A stretch of DNA of 64,000 bases from assembly GCA_030649995.1 (NCBI GenBank), contig JAUSEV010000048.1, positions 18,157 through 82,156 of the forward strand. The letters run 5' to 3'. Numbering within the stretch: the first letter of the stretch is position 1; each line of letters opens with the position of its first letter. A program made the translations under genes and the position numbers. Positions 8,296-16,753 of this stretch are shown piece after piece. The notes under the pieces are model-generated. The model worked only from the letters and a program-made list of their open reading frames with translations, did no database searches and was not told the origin of the DNA. The DNA comes from Candidatus Uhrbacteria bacterium. GTDB lineage: Bacteria; Patescibacteriota; Patescibacteriia; 2-12-FULL-60-25.

Positions 8296-8315
8296 TCTAT
8301 CTTGAAAATTGAACA

Positions 8316-8552
8316 CTACGCTCGCGCCAGTTCTCTGCGAAACAAGCGCACGAGATCGGTATATTGATCAGTCAGCTTTGCGTCAAGATAATCTTTGCTA
8401 ACCATGCGCGTTTCAAATTTTGCGAATTCACGAGCTAATTCCTGTTTTGTAACCATTTCTGATCGAATCGTCTTAAATTGTTCATCAACATGAGACGCGA
8501 ATGCGTTCATCGCATCTAACAGATCCTGAAGTGTCGGCTCGGATGAGGGCAT
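8316..8552 (-). CDS. Small coiled-coil protein
   Basis: A 78-residue hydrophilic helical protein (MPSSEPTLQDLLDAMN...) with heptad-like spacing through most of its length (about 8-72), no membrane segment and no enzyme motif. It resembles short coiled-coil proteins that occur in families within small genomes, but I cannot name one. A TATAAT (minus strand, about 20 nt upstream of the ATG) could be its -10. It is convergent with the SanA-like gene. Confidence 0.65.
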   Translation of the reverse strand: MPSSEPTLQDLLDAMNAFASHVDEQFKTIRSEMVTKQELAREFAKFETRMVSKDYLDAKLTDQYTDLVRLFRRELARA

Positions 8553-8614
8553 AAAAAAGAGGGGATAATGAATTATAGTATACCCCGTTCCATGAATTTA
8601 AAACCCTGTCAAGA

Positions 8615-8623
8615 TGTGGATAA
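8615..8623 (-). promoter_or_regulatory. Consensus DnaA box
   Basis: TGTGGATAA on the plus strand, in the gap between the coiled-coil gene and the ABC transporter leader. Confidence 0.5.
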
Positions 8624-8651
8624 ATCATTTTTGATAAAATTTTAGCCCCTC

Positions 8652-8680
8652 TGGACAAGCTTCCCATTCTTTGCTACGCT
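8652..8680 (+). promoter_or_regulatory. Promoter of the ABC-transporter leader
   Basis: TGGACA (8652-8657), 17-nt spacer, TACGCT (8675-8680). The leader runs about 190 nt to a terminator hairpin and then on to the ABC gene at 8944. Confidence 0.6.
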
Positions 8681-8782
8681 GGTTTTGTTACGCAAATCAC
8701 TCACGAATTTGCTAGAAGATTCGCCGACGCGCGCGTAGCCAATTCTTATTCACGACATCATAAGGACCACAAGATTTACACG

Positions 8783-8854
8783 ATGAACCTCGCGTTTTTA
8801 CGCAACGTGATGTTTGGAATTGGCCGAACGTTGGCGAGTTGTTTGAGATTTTAA
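8783..8854 (+). CDS. Possible 23-residue leader peptide
   Basis: A short frame (starts MNLAFLRN, ends SCLRF) inside the leader of the ABC transporter. Its codons Leu-Ala-Ser overlap an 8-nt segment (8831-8838) that can pair with the terminator arm downstream, the arrangement used in ribosome-mediated attenuation. No good SD is seen, so translation is uncertain. The same frame is open further upstream but without an ATG. Confidence 0.3.
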   Translation: MNLAFLRNVMFGIGRTLASCLRF

Positions 8855-8874
8855 TCAACCATTTGAAATCTTAA

Positions 8875-8904
8875 ATCCCTCGCTAACTGGCGAGGGATTT
8901 TTTT
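8875..8904 (+). terminator. Leader terminator (attenuator) upstream of the ABC gene
   Basis: ATCCCTCGC / GCGAGGGAT is a perfect 9-bp stem with a 6-nt loop, then seven T. It lies 40 nt before the ABC start with no second promoter between. TTGGCGAG (8831-8838) can pair with CTCGCTAA (8879-8886), which would disrupt the terminator. Confidence 0.7.
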
Positions 8905-8943
8905 CATCTCACACCGAACCTTGAAAACCGAAAGGGAAATGCC

Positions 8944-10797
8944 ATGGACGCGGAATCGGAAAACTGGAAAGACTATCACAAAGGCGTCGGGGAAATCCTC
9001 CATGTGTACCGTTGGATCTGGAAGGAGTTGTTGAACCAGGAAAGCCGTCGGCTGCTCCGGCCGATCATGCTGTTCACGGTGTTTGGGAATGCGCTCGCCA
9101 TGCTGGTGCCTTGGGTGTTTGGTCAACTGATCGATCAGGTGCGTACGCATAAGCTCCAGACGACCGTTCTTCTTCTGGGAGGATTTGCCGCGGCAAAGTT
9201 TCTCCACAAGCGGTGCGGTCATTACGTGGGATGCGCGCGGGAGATGTTTTTCGGGGCGAGCCGCGGCAGCGTCGATGAGGCGACGAATCGTCTGTTCTTC
9301 GAAAAATCCTTGGGGCAAATGCTGCAAGATCATGACCAGTTGTCTGCGGCAAACCTGAACAAGGGAAGAAATCAGCTCTATCAGATCATGGATCTCTTAC
9401 TGTTTGAAGGCGTCGAGACGGCACTCATGCTCCTCATGGCGTTCGTCTGTTTGTGGATACTCCATCCGCTCTCCGGCGCGATCGTGACGACGGTATTCTT
9501 CATCTTCTTTTTGTGGTCGCGCTTCTTGCATCGTAAAATCGCAGAGGTCTGCGTGCCTATTGATGTGGCCTTTCGTTGGCTGGAACGCCATCGCACCGAA
9601 ACATGGGATAAGGTAGAAAAAATCAAAACCGGCGGCAAAGAAGAAGAAGAGGTCAGCTTCATGGCTCATCGGTTTCGAGAAATCCTGACTAAGGATCGTT
9701 CCTTCTGGCTGTGGTTCATCAAACAACTGACACGACGGAGTATGTTAAATGATCTGGCTCTGCTTGCAATCGTCATGATTGGCAGTTGGCACATGTGGCG
9801 CGGTGAATGGAGTTTGGGATTGTTTTATCCGGTGTATACATGGTCTTGTCTCATGGTTGACAGCTTCGAACGGATGAGCCGGATTGAACAGCGGATCAGC
9901 TGGAGTTTTCCATCGGTCAGCTCACTCAAAGAAACGCTAACCATGAAGCCGGATATTCGTGATACTGCCAATGCCATCGAACCGGATGTCGCAGAAGGCG
10001 TGCATGTTGAGGTTTTACACGTCTCACACGCCTACCGTTTGCGGACCAATGACCAAGCGCGGCACGCGGTTCTCTCGGATGTGAGTTTTACGATTGAACC
10101 CGGCGAAGTGGTGGCACTCTTGGGTCCGAGCGGAGCAGGGAAATCGACGCTCATGCGTCTCATCCAGCGCGGGATGGATCCGGAACAAGGCGCCATCTTT
10201 GTGAACGGTCATGACCTGCGGAACCTACGGCTTCGTTCATGGCTCATGAATACCGGTTATATCCCGCAACAACCAATCATCCTGACAGGCACCATCCGTT
10301 CCAATCTTCTGTACGGTCTGGATCCGGATGCTCGGACACGAGTGAGTGACGAAGAGCTGCTTAAACTCATGCGTGAGTTGCGTATCGATTTCGGCGGACG
10401 TTTGACTCATGGGCTGGAAACTCCGGTGGGGGAACGGGGGATCAAGCTCTCCGGTGGAGAGGCGCAGCGTTTGAGTATCGGTTCGGCCGTAGCCAAGCGA
10501 CCACGATTCATGTTGATCGACGAGGCTACGAGCTCGCTCGATTCAACCACGGAAAAAGAAGTACAGATCGGCTTGGCCAGAGCTCTTCAAGGGAGAGTGA
10601 GCGCACTCGTGATCGCGCATCGGTTGAGTACAGTGCGTCACATCTGCAACAAGTTTGTGGTACTCAAGCGCGTGGATGATCTCGGAGAAGGGGAGTCGCA
10701 GGTCGAAGCGGTCGCCAACTCGTTCGAAAATCTGTATCCCATCTCTCGAACCTTCCGCAGTCTGGCAGATGATCAGGGAATCATCATCGCACTTTAA
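8944..10797 (+). CDS. ABC transporter, fused permease and ATPase (exporter type)
   Basis: A 617-residue half-transporter. The N-terminal half has about five or six membrane helices of the type I exporter fold; the C-terminal half is the nucleotide-binding domain with Walker A GPSGAGKST (about 395), signature LSGGEAQR (about 502), Walker B FMLIDEAT (about 522) and the H-loop IAHRLST (about 558). It would work as a homodimer exporting drugs, lipids or peptides; the substrate cannot be read from sequence. The ATG has a weak AAAGGGA SD. It is preceded by an attenuator-like leader and followed by a strong terminator, like the other single-gene cassettes, but it is much longer than they are. Confidence 0.9.
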   Translation: MDAESENWKDYHKGVGEILHVYRWIWKELLNQESRRLLRPIMLFTVFGNALAMLVPWVFGQLIDQVRTHKLQTTVLLLGGFAAAKFLHKRCGHYVGCAREMFFGASRGSVDEATNRLFFEKSLGQMLQDHDQLSAANLNKGRNQLYQIMDLLLFEGVETALMLLMAFVCLWILHPLSGAIVTTVFFIFFLWSRFLHRKIAEVCVPIDVAFRWLERHRTETWDKVEKIKTGGKEEEEVSFMAHRFREILTKDRSFWLWFIKQLTRRSMLNDLALLAIVMIGSWHMWRGEWSLGLFYPVYTWSCLMVDSFERMSRIEQRISWSFPSVSSLKETLTMKPDIRDTANAIEPDVAEGVHVEVLHVSHAYRLRTNDQARHAVLSDVSFTIEPGEVVALLGPSGAGKSTLMRLIQRGMDPEQGAIFVNGHDLRNLRLRSWLMNTGYIPQQPIILTGTIRSNLLYGLDPDARTRVSDEELLKLMRELRIDFGGRLTHGLETPVGERGIKLSGGEAQRLSIGSAVAKRPRFMLIDEATSSLDSTTEKEVQIGLARALQGRVSALVIAHRLSTVRHICNKFVVLKRVDDLGEGESQVEAVANSFENLYPISRTFRSLADDQGIIIAL

Positions 10798-10805
10798 ACA
10801 CATCG

Positions 10806-10835
10806 TCCGACAGACACTCTCTGTCGGATTTTTTT
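10806..10835 (+). terminator. Intrinsic terminator after the ABC gene
   Basis: TCCGACAGA / TCTGTCGGA is a perfect 9-bp stem with a 5-nt loop and a seven-T tail. Confidence 0.9.
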
Positions 10836-10920
10836 GTTGTGAGAGGGGATGATGAAAGGATGAAGAAGAAGCGTCGCACAATATACCTTAGAAGACCCTT
10901 AAGGTCTTTTTTTCAAATAT

Positions 10921-10955
10921 ACTCATTACTCATTACGCATTCCGCATTACGCATT
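10921..10955. repeat. Heptamer array, 5 units
   Basis: Five 7-nt units of the form ACTCATT/ACGCATT in the gap after ftsQ. A short hairpin (GACC-CTTAA-GGTC plus T-run) lies just before it. Confidence 0.85.
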
Positions 10956-10960
10956 TGTAT

Positions 10961-11791
10961 CTACTTCACATACACTTTCCCCGGTATTCTCACATCAATA
11001 TATTGTATGGCCTTCATATTTTTCGGTTGCGACTTTTTAAACATCAGATACGCGCGAATTTGCGGCCCTATGGGTTCCATGACATCAATCACCACCGATT
11101 CCCCTTCCGCGCTCTTTAAAATCGCCCTGCTGCTCGTTGAGGTCTTTGGTAGATCAAACTCACGGTACTTCATACCCTCTAAAATCGTTTCAGACGCGAT
11201 TTGGAGCCATGCCTTGACGGTTGAGGCATCAGCCACGCTCTGACCTATAACCACGCGATCATCCAGATCGCGATGGAACATAGGCGGATCATCGGGAGTC
11301 GGTAGCTTAGATCCAAGAATTCGCGCCTGCGCCCGTTGCCGCTCGTCCGGCATCAGCTCGTGTAAAACCGTCCCTTGCAGATCAACCCATACATATTGCT
11401 GATGAGAATGAAAAATAAATTTACGCGTCTGCTCTTCCATCTTGAGTCGTAAAACGTTGAGATAGGTTTTATCCACAGAAGCGTTGGTCACGAACAACCG
11501 CTGACTTAGCTCATGAATGAGACGCGGCCTATCAACAAACCAAGCGTGACGCGCAGGCCAAGGCCGCCACGCAGGTCGCTCATCCAAAATTTGCAGCACT
11601 TCCCTACTGACATCGATGGCATCAAGTGATCGTGCGCCCTGAACCTCAACGCTGTTGATCACAAACAGATCGCTCATGAAAAGAATGTATAGCCAACCGA
11701 TGAGAGCGATGGCGCCCAAAAAATAAAATACGCCTCGCGTGCCGGAGCGCGGTTGAGAATGATCGCGAAACGTCCCCTCTGGTTTTTCCAT
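10961..11791 (-). CDS. ftsQ: Cell division protein FtsQ-like
   Basis: A 276-residue bitopic protein: short cytoplasmic tail, one membrane helix (about 22-44), then a POTRA-type segment (LFVINSVEVQGARSLDAIDV) and a beta-rich external domain ending in IQYIDVRIPGKVYVK, the strand found at the end of FtsQ/DivIB proteins. It scaffolds the divisome with FtsB/DivIC (a candidate is encoded at 42271). The minus-strand -10 TAAAAT (11806-11801) lies 9 nt before the ATG, so the mRNA is probably leaderless. Not in a mur-fts cluster here, which is unusual. Confidence 0.85.
   Translation of the reverse strand: MEKPEGTFRDHSQPRSGTRGVFYFLGAIALIGWLYILFMSDLFVINSVEVQGARSLDAIDVSREVLQILDERPAWRPWPARHAWFVDRPRLIHELSQRLFVTNASVDKTYLNVLRLKMEEQTRKFIFHSHQQYVWVDLQGTVLHELMPDERQRAQARILGSKLPTPDDPPMFHRDLDDRVVIGQSVADASTVKAWLQIASETILEGMKYREFDLPKTSTSSRAILKSAEGESVVIDVMEPIGPQIRAYLMFKKSQPKNMKAIQYIDVRIPGKVYVK
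11469..11477 (+). promoter_or_regulatory. Consensus DnaA box inside ftsQ
   Basis: TTATCCACA within the ftsQ coding region. It could be chance, but is one of seven perfect matches in the window. Confidence 0.3.
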
Positions 11792-11814
11792 GTGACCCCC
11801 ATTTTAACATATCT

Positions 11815-11904
11815 TGTCATTGCGAGGAGGAGTCTGCGACGACGAAGCAATCTCTCAGTAACCAAGAGATTGCCGCGCTTCGTATGACTTCGCTCGCAAT
11901 GACA
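11815..11904. repeat. Family A palindromic repeat, intergenic
   Basis: TGTCATTGCGAGGAG at one end, CTCGCAATGACA at the other, with ATCTCTCAG / AGAGAT inside. It lies between serS and ftsQ. Confidence 0.9.
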
Positions 11905-11919
11905 AAGATTTGATGCTTT

Positions 11920-13179
11920 CTATCCAATCTTCTTGAATCCGCAGTATTTTTGCAAAACTTTTGGAATTTTGATGGAGCCGTCGGCTTGTTGGTGACTTTC
12001 GAGAATTGACAATAATGCCCGTGGCGTGGCAACGACCGTGCCATTCAATGTGTGAAGAAAATCTTTGTTGCTTGATCTGATATTCAATCCGCGCGCTTGA
12101 AAGTCAAGACAGTTGGATGTGCTTGTGACCTCTCCCCATCCTCCTTGACCCTCATTTTTGCCCCACATCCACGCTTCCAGATCGTACCGACGATAATCAG
12201 ATCCGCCAAGATCGCCGGTACAACAATCAACGACGCGAAACGGAATTTCCAAACTTTTCCAAAATAATTCTTCCAGACGCAAAAATTCAAGATGAATCGC
12301 TTCAGATTGATCCGGCGCGCTAAAAGCGAACATCTCCACTTTGGAAAATTGATGCACGCGATAGAGTCCATACGATTCACGACCATACGTTCCGGCTTCG
12401 CGACGAAAGCAGTGTGAGAGCGCCACGTATTTTTTTGGCAGTTCATCGGCACGCAAAACTTCGTTCATGTGATATCCGAGAACCGTCGCCTCGGAAGAAC
12501 CGATGAGCGCCAAATCCTCACCCTCGATGTAATACACCTGTTTTTCCGGACCGCGCGGTAAAAACCCTTTACCGACCATCACTTCTTCTTTGGCAAAATC
12601 AGGGGTCATCAAAAACGTAAAACCTTCGCGTATGGCAAAATCAATGCCGTAGCGGATCAACGCCTGTTCAAGAATCGCGAGCTTTCCTTTCAAAAAATAA
12701 AATTTCGCGCCAGCAACTTTTGCGCCGCGTTCAAAATCCATCAAATCATGTTGCGCCGCAAGCTCCACGTGCGACTTGGGTTGAAATTTCGGTTTGATGA
12801 CATTGCCTACGATCTTCCATTCGCGATTATCAGCATCCGTCTCCCCTCTTGGCGTGTCCGGGTGTGTCAAATTTGGAACTTGCAATAATAAAACGTGGAG
12901 CGATTCTTCCGCTGTTTTCAGTTTTGGTTCAAGTTCGACAATATTTTCTTTAACTTTTTTCCCTTGGTTTATCAACCCCTCACGCTCCCCCGCTTTTGCC
13001 GCCTTCATCTTTTCCGCGATCTCATTCCGTTCTTGACGCAACAACTCTACGCGACGCATCAACTCCAATCGCTCACCGTCAAGTCGCAACAACTCATCAA
13101 CATCAACTTCAATACGACGTGCGGCACAATTTTCCTTTACCTCTTCCGCATGTTCACGGATGTATTTTATATCAAGCAT
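11920..13179 (-). CDS. serS: Seryl-tRNA synthetase
   Basis: A 419-residue class II synthetase of normal length. The N-terminal antiparallel coiled-coil arm (about 30-100) binds the long variable arm of tRNA-Ser. The catalytic core shows LTHPDTPRG before the domain, the motif 2 region FRREAGTYGRESYGLYRVHQF, and motif 3 near the C-terminus (TLNGTVVATPRALLSILE). The reaction is Ser + ATP + tRNA-Ser to Ser-tRNA-Ser. It lies downstream of the nucleotidyltransferase gene (3-nt gap), so the two are probably cotranscribed. Confidence 0.97.
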   Translation of the reverse strand: MLDIKYIREHAEEVKENCAARRIEVDVDELLRLDGERLELMRRVELLRQERNEIAEKMKAAKAGEREGLINQGKKVKENIVELEPKLKTAEESLHVLLLQVPNLTHPDTPRGETDADNREWKIVGNVIKPKFQPKSHVELAAQHDLMDFERGAKVAGAKFYFLKGKLAILEQALIRYGIDFAIREGFTFLMTPDFAKEEVMVGKGFLPRGPEKQVYYIEGEDLALIGSSEATVLGYHMNEVLRADELPKKYVALSHCFRREAGTYGRESYGLYRVHQFSKVEMFAFSAPDQSEAIHLEFLRLEELFWKSLEIPFRVVDCCTGDLGGSDYRRYDLEAWMWGKNEGQGGWGEVTSTSNCLDFQARGLNIRSSNKDFLHTLNGTVVATPRALLSILESHQQADGSIKIPKVLQKYCGFKKIG

Positions 13180-13182
13180 AGA

Positions 13183-13650
13183 TTAAGGAAAGGTCATTCC
13201 TGCGGAGGCAGGAATCCATCCGATGGATCCCCGGGTCTCGTCGGACTCGCCCGAGGATGACAGAAGAGAAGATTTAAATTTTTCCGGATGGAATGGAGCG
13301 GCGCGATGAACTTTGACGGTCAGTCCGCGCATCAACAGCTCTTCGGCTAATCGATGGGTGAACGCGGTTTGATCATATCCGAGCAAAATCACGTCCGGAC
13401 AAACCTGTTCGATGATCTGATATTTGTCGCCAGGAAAACCGAGCAACGCTCGATCAACCAACGGATGTTCGGCAACAGTCATCAATCGTTCATCCTGATT
13501 TTTTATTGCTGACCGTCCTTTGACTTCACGCACGGTATCATCGCGCGCGACCACGACGACCAGATAATCCGCCAACGCCTTGGCTTGTCGAAAATAATCA
13601 ACATGACCGTCATGCAGTCCATCGAAGGTTCCAAAACATATGACGATCAT
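13183..13650 (-). CDS. Cytidylyltransferase-like nucleotidyltransferase with repeat-encoded tail
   Basis: A 155-residue protein of the HxGH nucleotidyltransferase superfamily. FGTFDGLHDGH (6-16) carries the nucleotide-binding His13-x-x-His16, and the Rossmann core continues through VVVVARD and ILLGYDQ. The closest type is the small glycerol-3-phosphate cytidylyltransferase/FAD synthetase group; the exact substrate is unknown. The last 27 or so residues (SSSGESDETRG...ASAGMTFP) are the translation of a family C dispersed repeat (13194-13263) and are not part of the fold, so the repeat has extended the C-terminus to a new stop. Confidence 0.8.
   Translation of the reverse strand: MIVICFGTFDGLHDGHVDYFRQAKALADYLVVVVARDDTVREVKGRSAIKNQDERLMTVAEHPLVDRALLGFPGDKYQIIEQVCPDVILLGYDQTAFTHRLAEELLMRGLTVKVHRAAPFHPEKFKSSLLSSSGESDETRGSIGWIPASAGMTFP
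13194..13263. repeat. Family C repeat forming the C-terminus of a gene
   Basis: GTCATTCCTGCGGAGGCAGG with an internal CCTGC/GCAGG pair, then ATCCATCCGATGGAT, ending GAGGATGACA. Second copy at 28974-29045 in the opposite orientation. Confidence 0.85.
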
Positions 13651-13697
13651 ATCGAGAATAGATAATAGAGAATAGATAATCGATTTTCCATTTTCTA

Positions 13698-15182
13698 TTA
13701 TCCATTATCTTGAGTTAAGGGTCGCAGCGTGGGAAACGCGATCACTTCTTTGATGTTTTTTGCGCCGGTCAACAGCATCGCCATACGATCAACGCCGATC
13801 CCCAATCCGCATGTCGGCGGCATACCATGTTTCATGGCCTCGAGATAATCCTCATCGGTTTGATGTGCCTCATCAAATCCGGCCGCTTCTTTTTTCTTTT
13901 CTTCGACGAACCGACGCTCCAAATCCAGCGGATCGTTCAGTTCGGAATAATTATTTCCCAGCTCGCTGCCCAGCGCGAAAATTTCGAACCGTTCAGTGAA
14001 ACGTCCATCGGCACACTTTTTTGCGAGCGGCGATACTTCCACGGGATAATCGTAGATGATGGTGGGTTGAATCAATTTTTCCTCCACCAATTCTTCAAAA
14101 GCAAACGCGATGACCTCGCCGACGCTCTGCATGCGATCAAGATCACTTTGTTTTTTTGCCGTCAATCGAGGGCTTAAATTTTGTTTGGCTTGATCGATCG
14201 TCTGCCAATCGCTCACATCCAACCCCCCAATTTCTTGAACGGCATCCACCAAACGAAATCGCTTCCACGGTCGCTTGACGTTGATGGTAACATCGTCATG
14301 TACGATTTCTGTGCCACCCAAAACCTGTAACGCAACCTGCTCAAAAATTTCTTCGGTGATGTCCATGCCAAAACGATAATCCTGATAAGCGATTTGCGCT
14401 TCAAACATGGTGAACTCGGGATTGTGGTCGTGGTCGATTCCCTCGTTGCGAAAAACTTTTGTGATTTCGTACACTCGCTCCACGCCGCCGACCATCAACC
14501 GTTTGAGGTACATCTCGTCGGAGATGCGCAAATAAAAATCCACGTCCAAAGCGTTGTGATGCGTTTTAAACGGTCGCGCAAACCCTCCACCATAGATCGG
14601 CTGGAGCGTCGGCGTTTCCACTTCCAAAAATCCGCGCGCATCCAAAAATTGACGCATGGCGGAGATAATTTTTGAGCGCGCCACCAAACGTTCTCGCACC
14701 TCCTCGTTCATGATCAGATCCAAATATCGCTTGCGATAACGCAACTCCACATCTTGCAGCCCGTGCCACTTTTCCGGCAGCGGCAAAAGCGCCTTGGTTA
14801 AGATTGTCCAGCTTTTGACCTCCAACGTTTTCTCACCGCGCTTGGTCAAAAACACTGTGCCCGTCACTTCGACAATATCCCCCGGATCAATCAAATCGCG
14901 AAAGAGTTCAAAAACGTTTTTTTCCAAATGGTCTTCTTTGAACGCGATCTGGATTTTTGCGCCGCCATCCGTGAGATCGGCAAACATCATGCCACCATGC
15001 ACGCGAATGGTTAGCACGCGACCGGCAAGCGTGATGGTTGTCCCCTGCTTCATCAATTCGCCAAAACGTTCCACCGCTTGCGCGCACGAAGTATCGCGTT
15101 TCGAATCCGCCGGGTATGGATCTATTCCCAGCTCCTCAAGCTTCTGCAATTTTTCCCGCCGTACGCGCGCTTCGTCGATCAT
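13698..15182 (-). CDS. lysS: Lysyl-tRNA synthetase, class II
   Basis: A 494-residue class II LysRS of standard length. The N-terminal OB fold (about 50-150; VLTIRVHGGMMFADLTDG) binds the anticodon. The class II core follows with motif 1 (FLDARGFLEVETPTL), motif 2 (FRNEGIDHDHNPEFTMFEA) and motif 3 (CGLGIGVDRMAMLLT). The C-terminal motif 3 region ends 'IKEVIAFPTLRP', typical for LysS. Upstream are a heptamer array and greA in the same orientation (50-nt gap). In many bacteria greA and lysS are adjacent, so the pairing is conventional. Confidence 0.97.
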   Translation of the reverse strand: MIDEARVRREKLQKLEELGIDPYPADSKRDTSCAQAVERFGELMKQGTTITLAGRVLTIRVHGGMMFADLTDGGAKIQIAFKEDHLEKNVFELFRDLIDPGDIVEVTGTVFLTKRGEKTLEVKSWTILTKALLPLPEKWHGLQDVELRYRKRYLDLIMNEEVRERLVARSKIISAMRQFLDARGFLEVETPTLQPIYGGGFARPFKTHHNALDVDFYLRISDEMYLKRLMVGGVERVYEITKVFRNEGIDHDHNPEFTMFEAQIAYQDYRFGMDITEEIFEQVALQVLGGTEIVHDDVTINVKRPWKRFRLVDAVQEIGGLDVSDWQTIDQAKQNLSPRLTAKKQSDLDRMQSVGEVIAFAFEELVEEKLIQPTIIYDYPVEVSPLAKKCADGRFTERFEIFALGSELGNNYSELNDPLDLERRFVEEKKKEAAGFDEAHQTDEDYLEAMKHGMPPTCGLGIGVDRMAMLLTGAKNIKEVIAFPTLRPLTQDNG

Positions 15183-15184
15183 AG

Positions 15185-15219
15185 GAGTAATGAGTAACTC
15201 GTAACTAGTAATTCGTCAT
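15185..15219. repeat. Heptamer array, 5 units
   Basis: Units GAGTAAT, GAGTAAC, TCGTAAC, TAGTAAT, TCGTCAT between lysS and greA, immediately before the lysS ATG. Confidence 0.8.
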
Positions 15220-15231
15220 TCGATTGATAAT

Positions 15232-15696
15232 TTAGGAAATGGAAACAATGACGTATTCCGTCTCGCCTTTGGGCGTTGTTACCAAAACCGTTTCTTTTAA
15301 CTTGGCTCCCAAAAGAGCGCTGCCGATGGGTGACTCATTGGAAATTTTTCCCGTCGTTGGATCAGCCTCGCTTGATCCGACGATGGTAAATGTTTTTTCT
15401 TTTCCATCCACGTTGACGACGATCGTCGAACCTACGCGCACGACTCCCTTGGCTCCTTTTTCCTCTTCAATCAACGCCACGTTTTTTAACATCTCGTCCA
15501 ATTCCATTATTCGACCTTCAATAAAGGCCAGATGATCTTTGGCTTCATGATACTCGGCATTTTCCGAAAGGTCCCCAAGAGCCTTGGCCGTTTCGATGCG
15601 TGATGCCGCCTCTCGCCGCGCCACCGTTTTGAGTTGATGGAATTCCTGCTGAAGCTTTTCCAACCCTTCCGCGCTCATGTATTGCAGCTTTGACAT
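15232..15696 (-). CDS. greA: Transcription elongation factor GreA
   Basis: A 154-residue GreA of standard length. The N-terminal coiled coil (about 8-75) carries the acidic tip (DLSENAEYHEAKD), whose Asp and Glu stimulate transcript cleavage by backtracked RNA polymerase. The C-terminal domain shows VRVGSTIVV and SPIGSALLGAK, as in GreA. The minus-strand promoter has an extended -10 TGTTATACA (TATACA at 15711-15706), leaving 9 nt before the ATG, so the mRNA is probably leaderless. lysS follows in the same direction. Confidence 0.97.
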   Translation of the reverse strand: MSKLQYMSAEGLEKLQQEFHQLKTVARREAASRIETAKALGDLSENAEYHEAKDHLAFIEGRIMELDEMLKNVALIEEEKGAKGVVRVGSTIVVNVDGKEKTFTIVGSSEADPTTGKISNESPIGSALLGAKLKETVLVTTPKGETEYVIVSIS

Positions 15697-15744
15697 AAAG
15701 AGAAGTGTATAACAGAAACGAAGAATTGAGAATAAAACGGGCGA

Positions 15745-15768
15745 CCCCGCCTCTCACGAGAGGCGGGG
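15745..15768. terminator. GC-rich perfect hairpin between greA and dinD-like gene
   Basis: CCCCGCCTCT / AGAGGCGGGG, 10 bp, loop CACG. The T-rich stretch lies about 7 nt beyond the stem on the minus strand, so it may end the dinD-like transcript. It also resembles a dispersed hairpin; undecided. Confidence 0.5.
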
Positions 15769-15816
15769 CGCACCCTAATATCAATTAAGATATCGAGCCG
15801 CCGGATGGCTGTCAAA

Positions 15817-16647
15817 TCACTTCTTCCTTGCGGATAAAAGTTTAAAGCTATTTCCGCTCACCACTTTTTTGCCCGTTTTTTCTTCCAGTTCCAACCGTGC
15901 ATTTTTAGCCACGCGACCACCTTTTTTGGCGGGAATTTTATTTTCTTCCAGTCCTTTGGCCTCCATTGTTTCGGCAATCTGCCGTGTGGAAAGCTCCGCC
16001 AAAGCCGTAAAAACCAATTCTGCGTCCGTCATATGATCGCGCAGATTTTCGGTTTTCAAATTCTTTAATGATTTATGCTGCTTCACCGACACATCGCTCC
16101 ACTCTTGATGAATAATGTTGGTCAAAATTGCGTATTCATCTTTTTCTTTCACTTCATGATCTTTCCAATAATCCGTGAGTTTATTTCTGACTTCCTGACC
16201 CATCATTCTTTGCTGGATCCATTTTTGATCTCGGCCCATTTTCTGCCAATAATCACGAGAACGATTGAGCGCTTTTTCCGGATCGCTCATTTCTTGCACT
16301 CGTTCATAGCCGACTTTTGCCAGCCAGAGCTTGATTGGTTCAGCCTTTTTACTTGGAATAGATTGAATAATTCTAAACAGGTGTTCAGGATTTCCGGCTA
16401 AAGTTTTTCTTTTTTTACCGCTTTCTGTGATCATTTCTACATGGGGACAATTTGTCCCTATGTAACCGGCAAGCACAGGGTCTCTTTTTCGCAATTTTTT
16501 CAAATAGTCCGTTGGATTCACACTTTCAGTTAGCACCTGCACAATATCCACCACCGAAAAATACCACATCTCTTTTTCCTCATCCCAAAGACGACGGATT
16601 TGTTTTCCTTCAAAAATGACATTTTTTTTGTCGTCGCTATTTTTCAT
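15817..16647 (-). CDS. BRO/DinD-family protein
   Basis: A 276-residue protein. The N-terminal part (about 8-100; IRRLWDEEKEMWYFSVVDIVQVL) is a BRO-N domain as in phage antirepressors. The rest (KVGYERVQEMSDPEKALNRSRDYW, NKLTDYWKDH, ILTNIIHQEW, TARQIAETM-like) matches the DinD (DNA-damage-inducible D) group, in E. coli an inhibitor of RecA filaments. The C-terminus is Lys-rich. The minus-strand -10 TATACA (16662-16657) is 9 nt before the ATG, nearly identical in spacing and sequence to the greA promoter. It is likely of phage or mobile origin but now looks like a resident gene. Confidence 0.85.
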   Translation of the reverse strand: MKNSDDKKNVIFEGKQIRRLWDEEKEMWYFSVVDIVQVLTESVNPTDYLKKLRKRDPVLAGYIGTNCPHVEMITESGKKRKTLAGNPEHLFRIIQSIPSKKAEPIKLWLAKVGYERVQEMSDPEKALNRSRDYWQKMGRDQKWIQQRMMGQEVRNKLTDYWKDHEVKEKDEYAILTNIIHQEWSDVSVKQHKSLKNLKTENLRDHMTDAELVFTALAELSTRQIAETMEAKGLEENKIPAKKGGRVAKNARLELEEKTGKKVVSGNSFKLLSARKK

Positions 16648-16683
16648 AAAGACCAGTGTATAATAGAATCGAAGAATAAGGAA

Positions 16684-16712
16684 TTGACAAATAAACCAAA
16701 AATTGGTTTACT
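16684..16712 (+). promoter_or_regulatory. Promoter of the four-helix membrane protein
   Basis: TTGACA (16684-16689), 17-nt spacer, TTTACT (16707-16712). It is back to back with the promoter of the dinD-like gene. Confidence 0.75.
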
Positions 16713-16753
16713 CTTTTTGAGTTTTTTCTACCAACTCAACATCGAGGGCAAAC

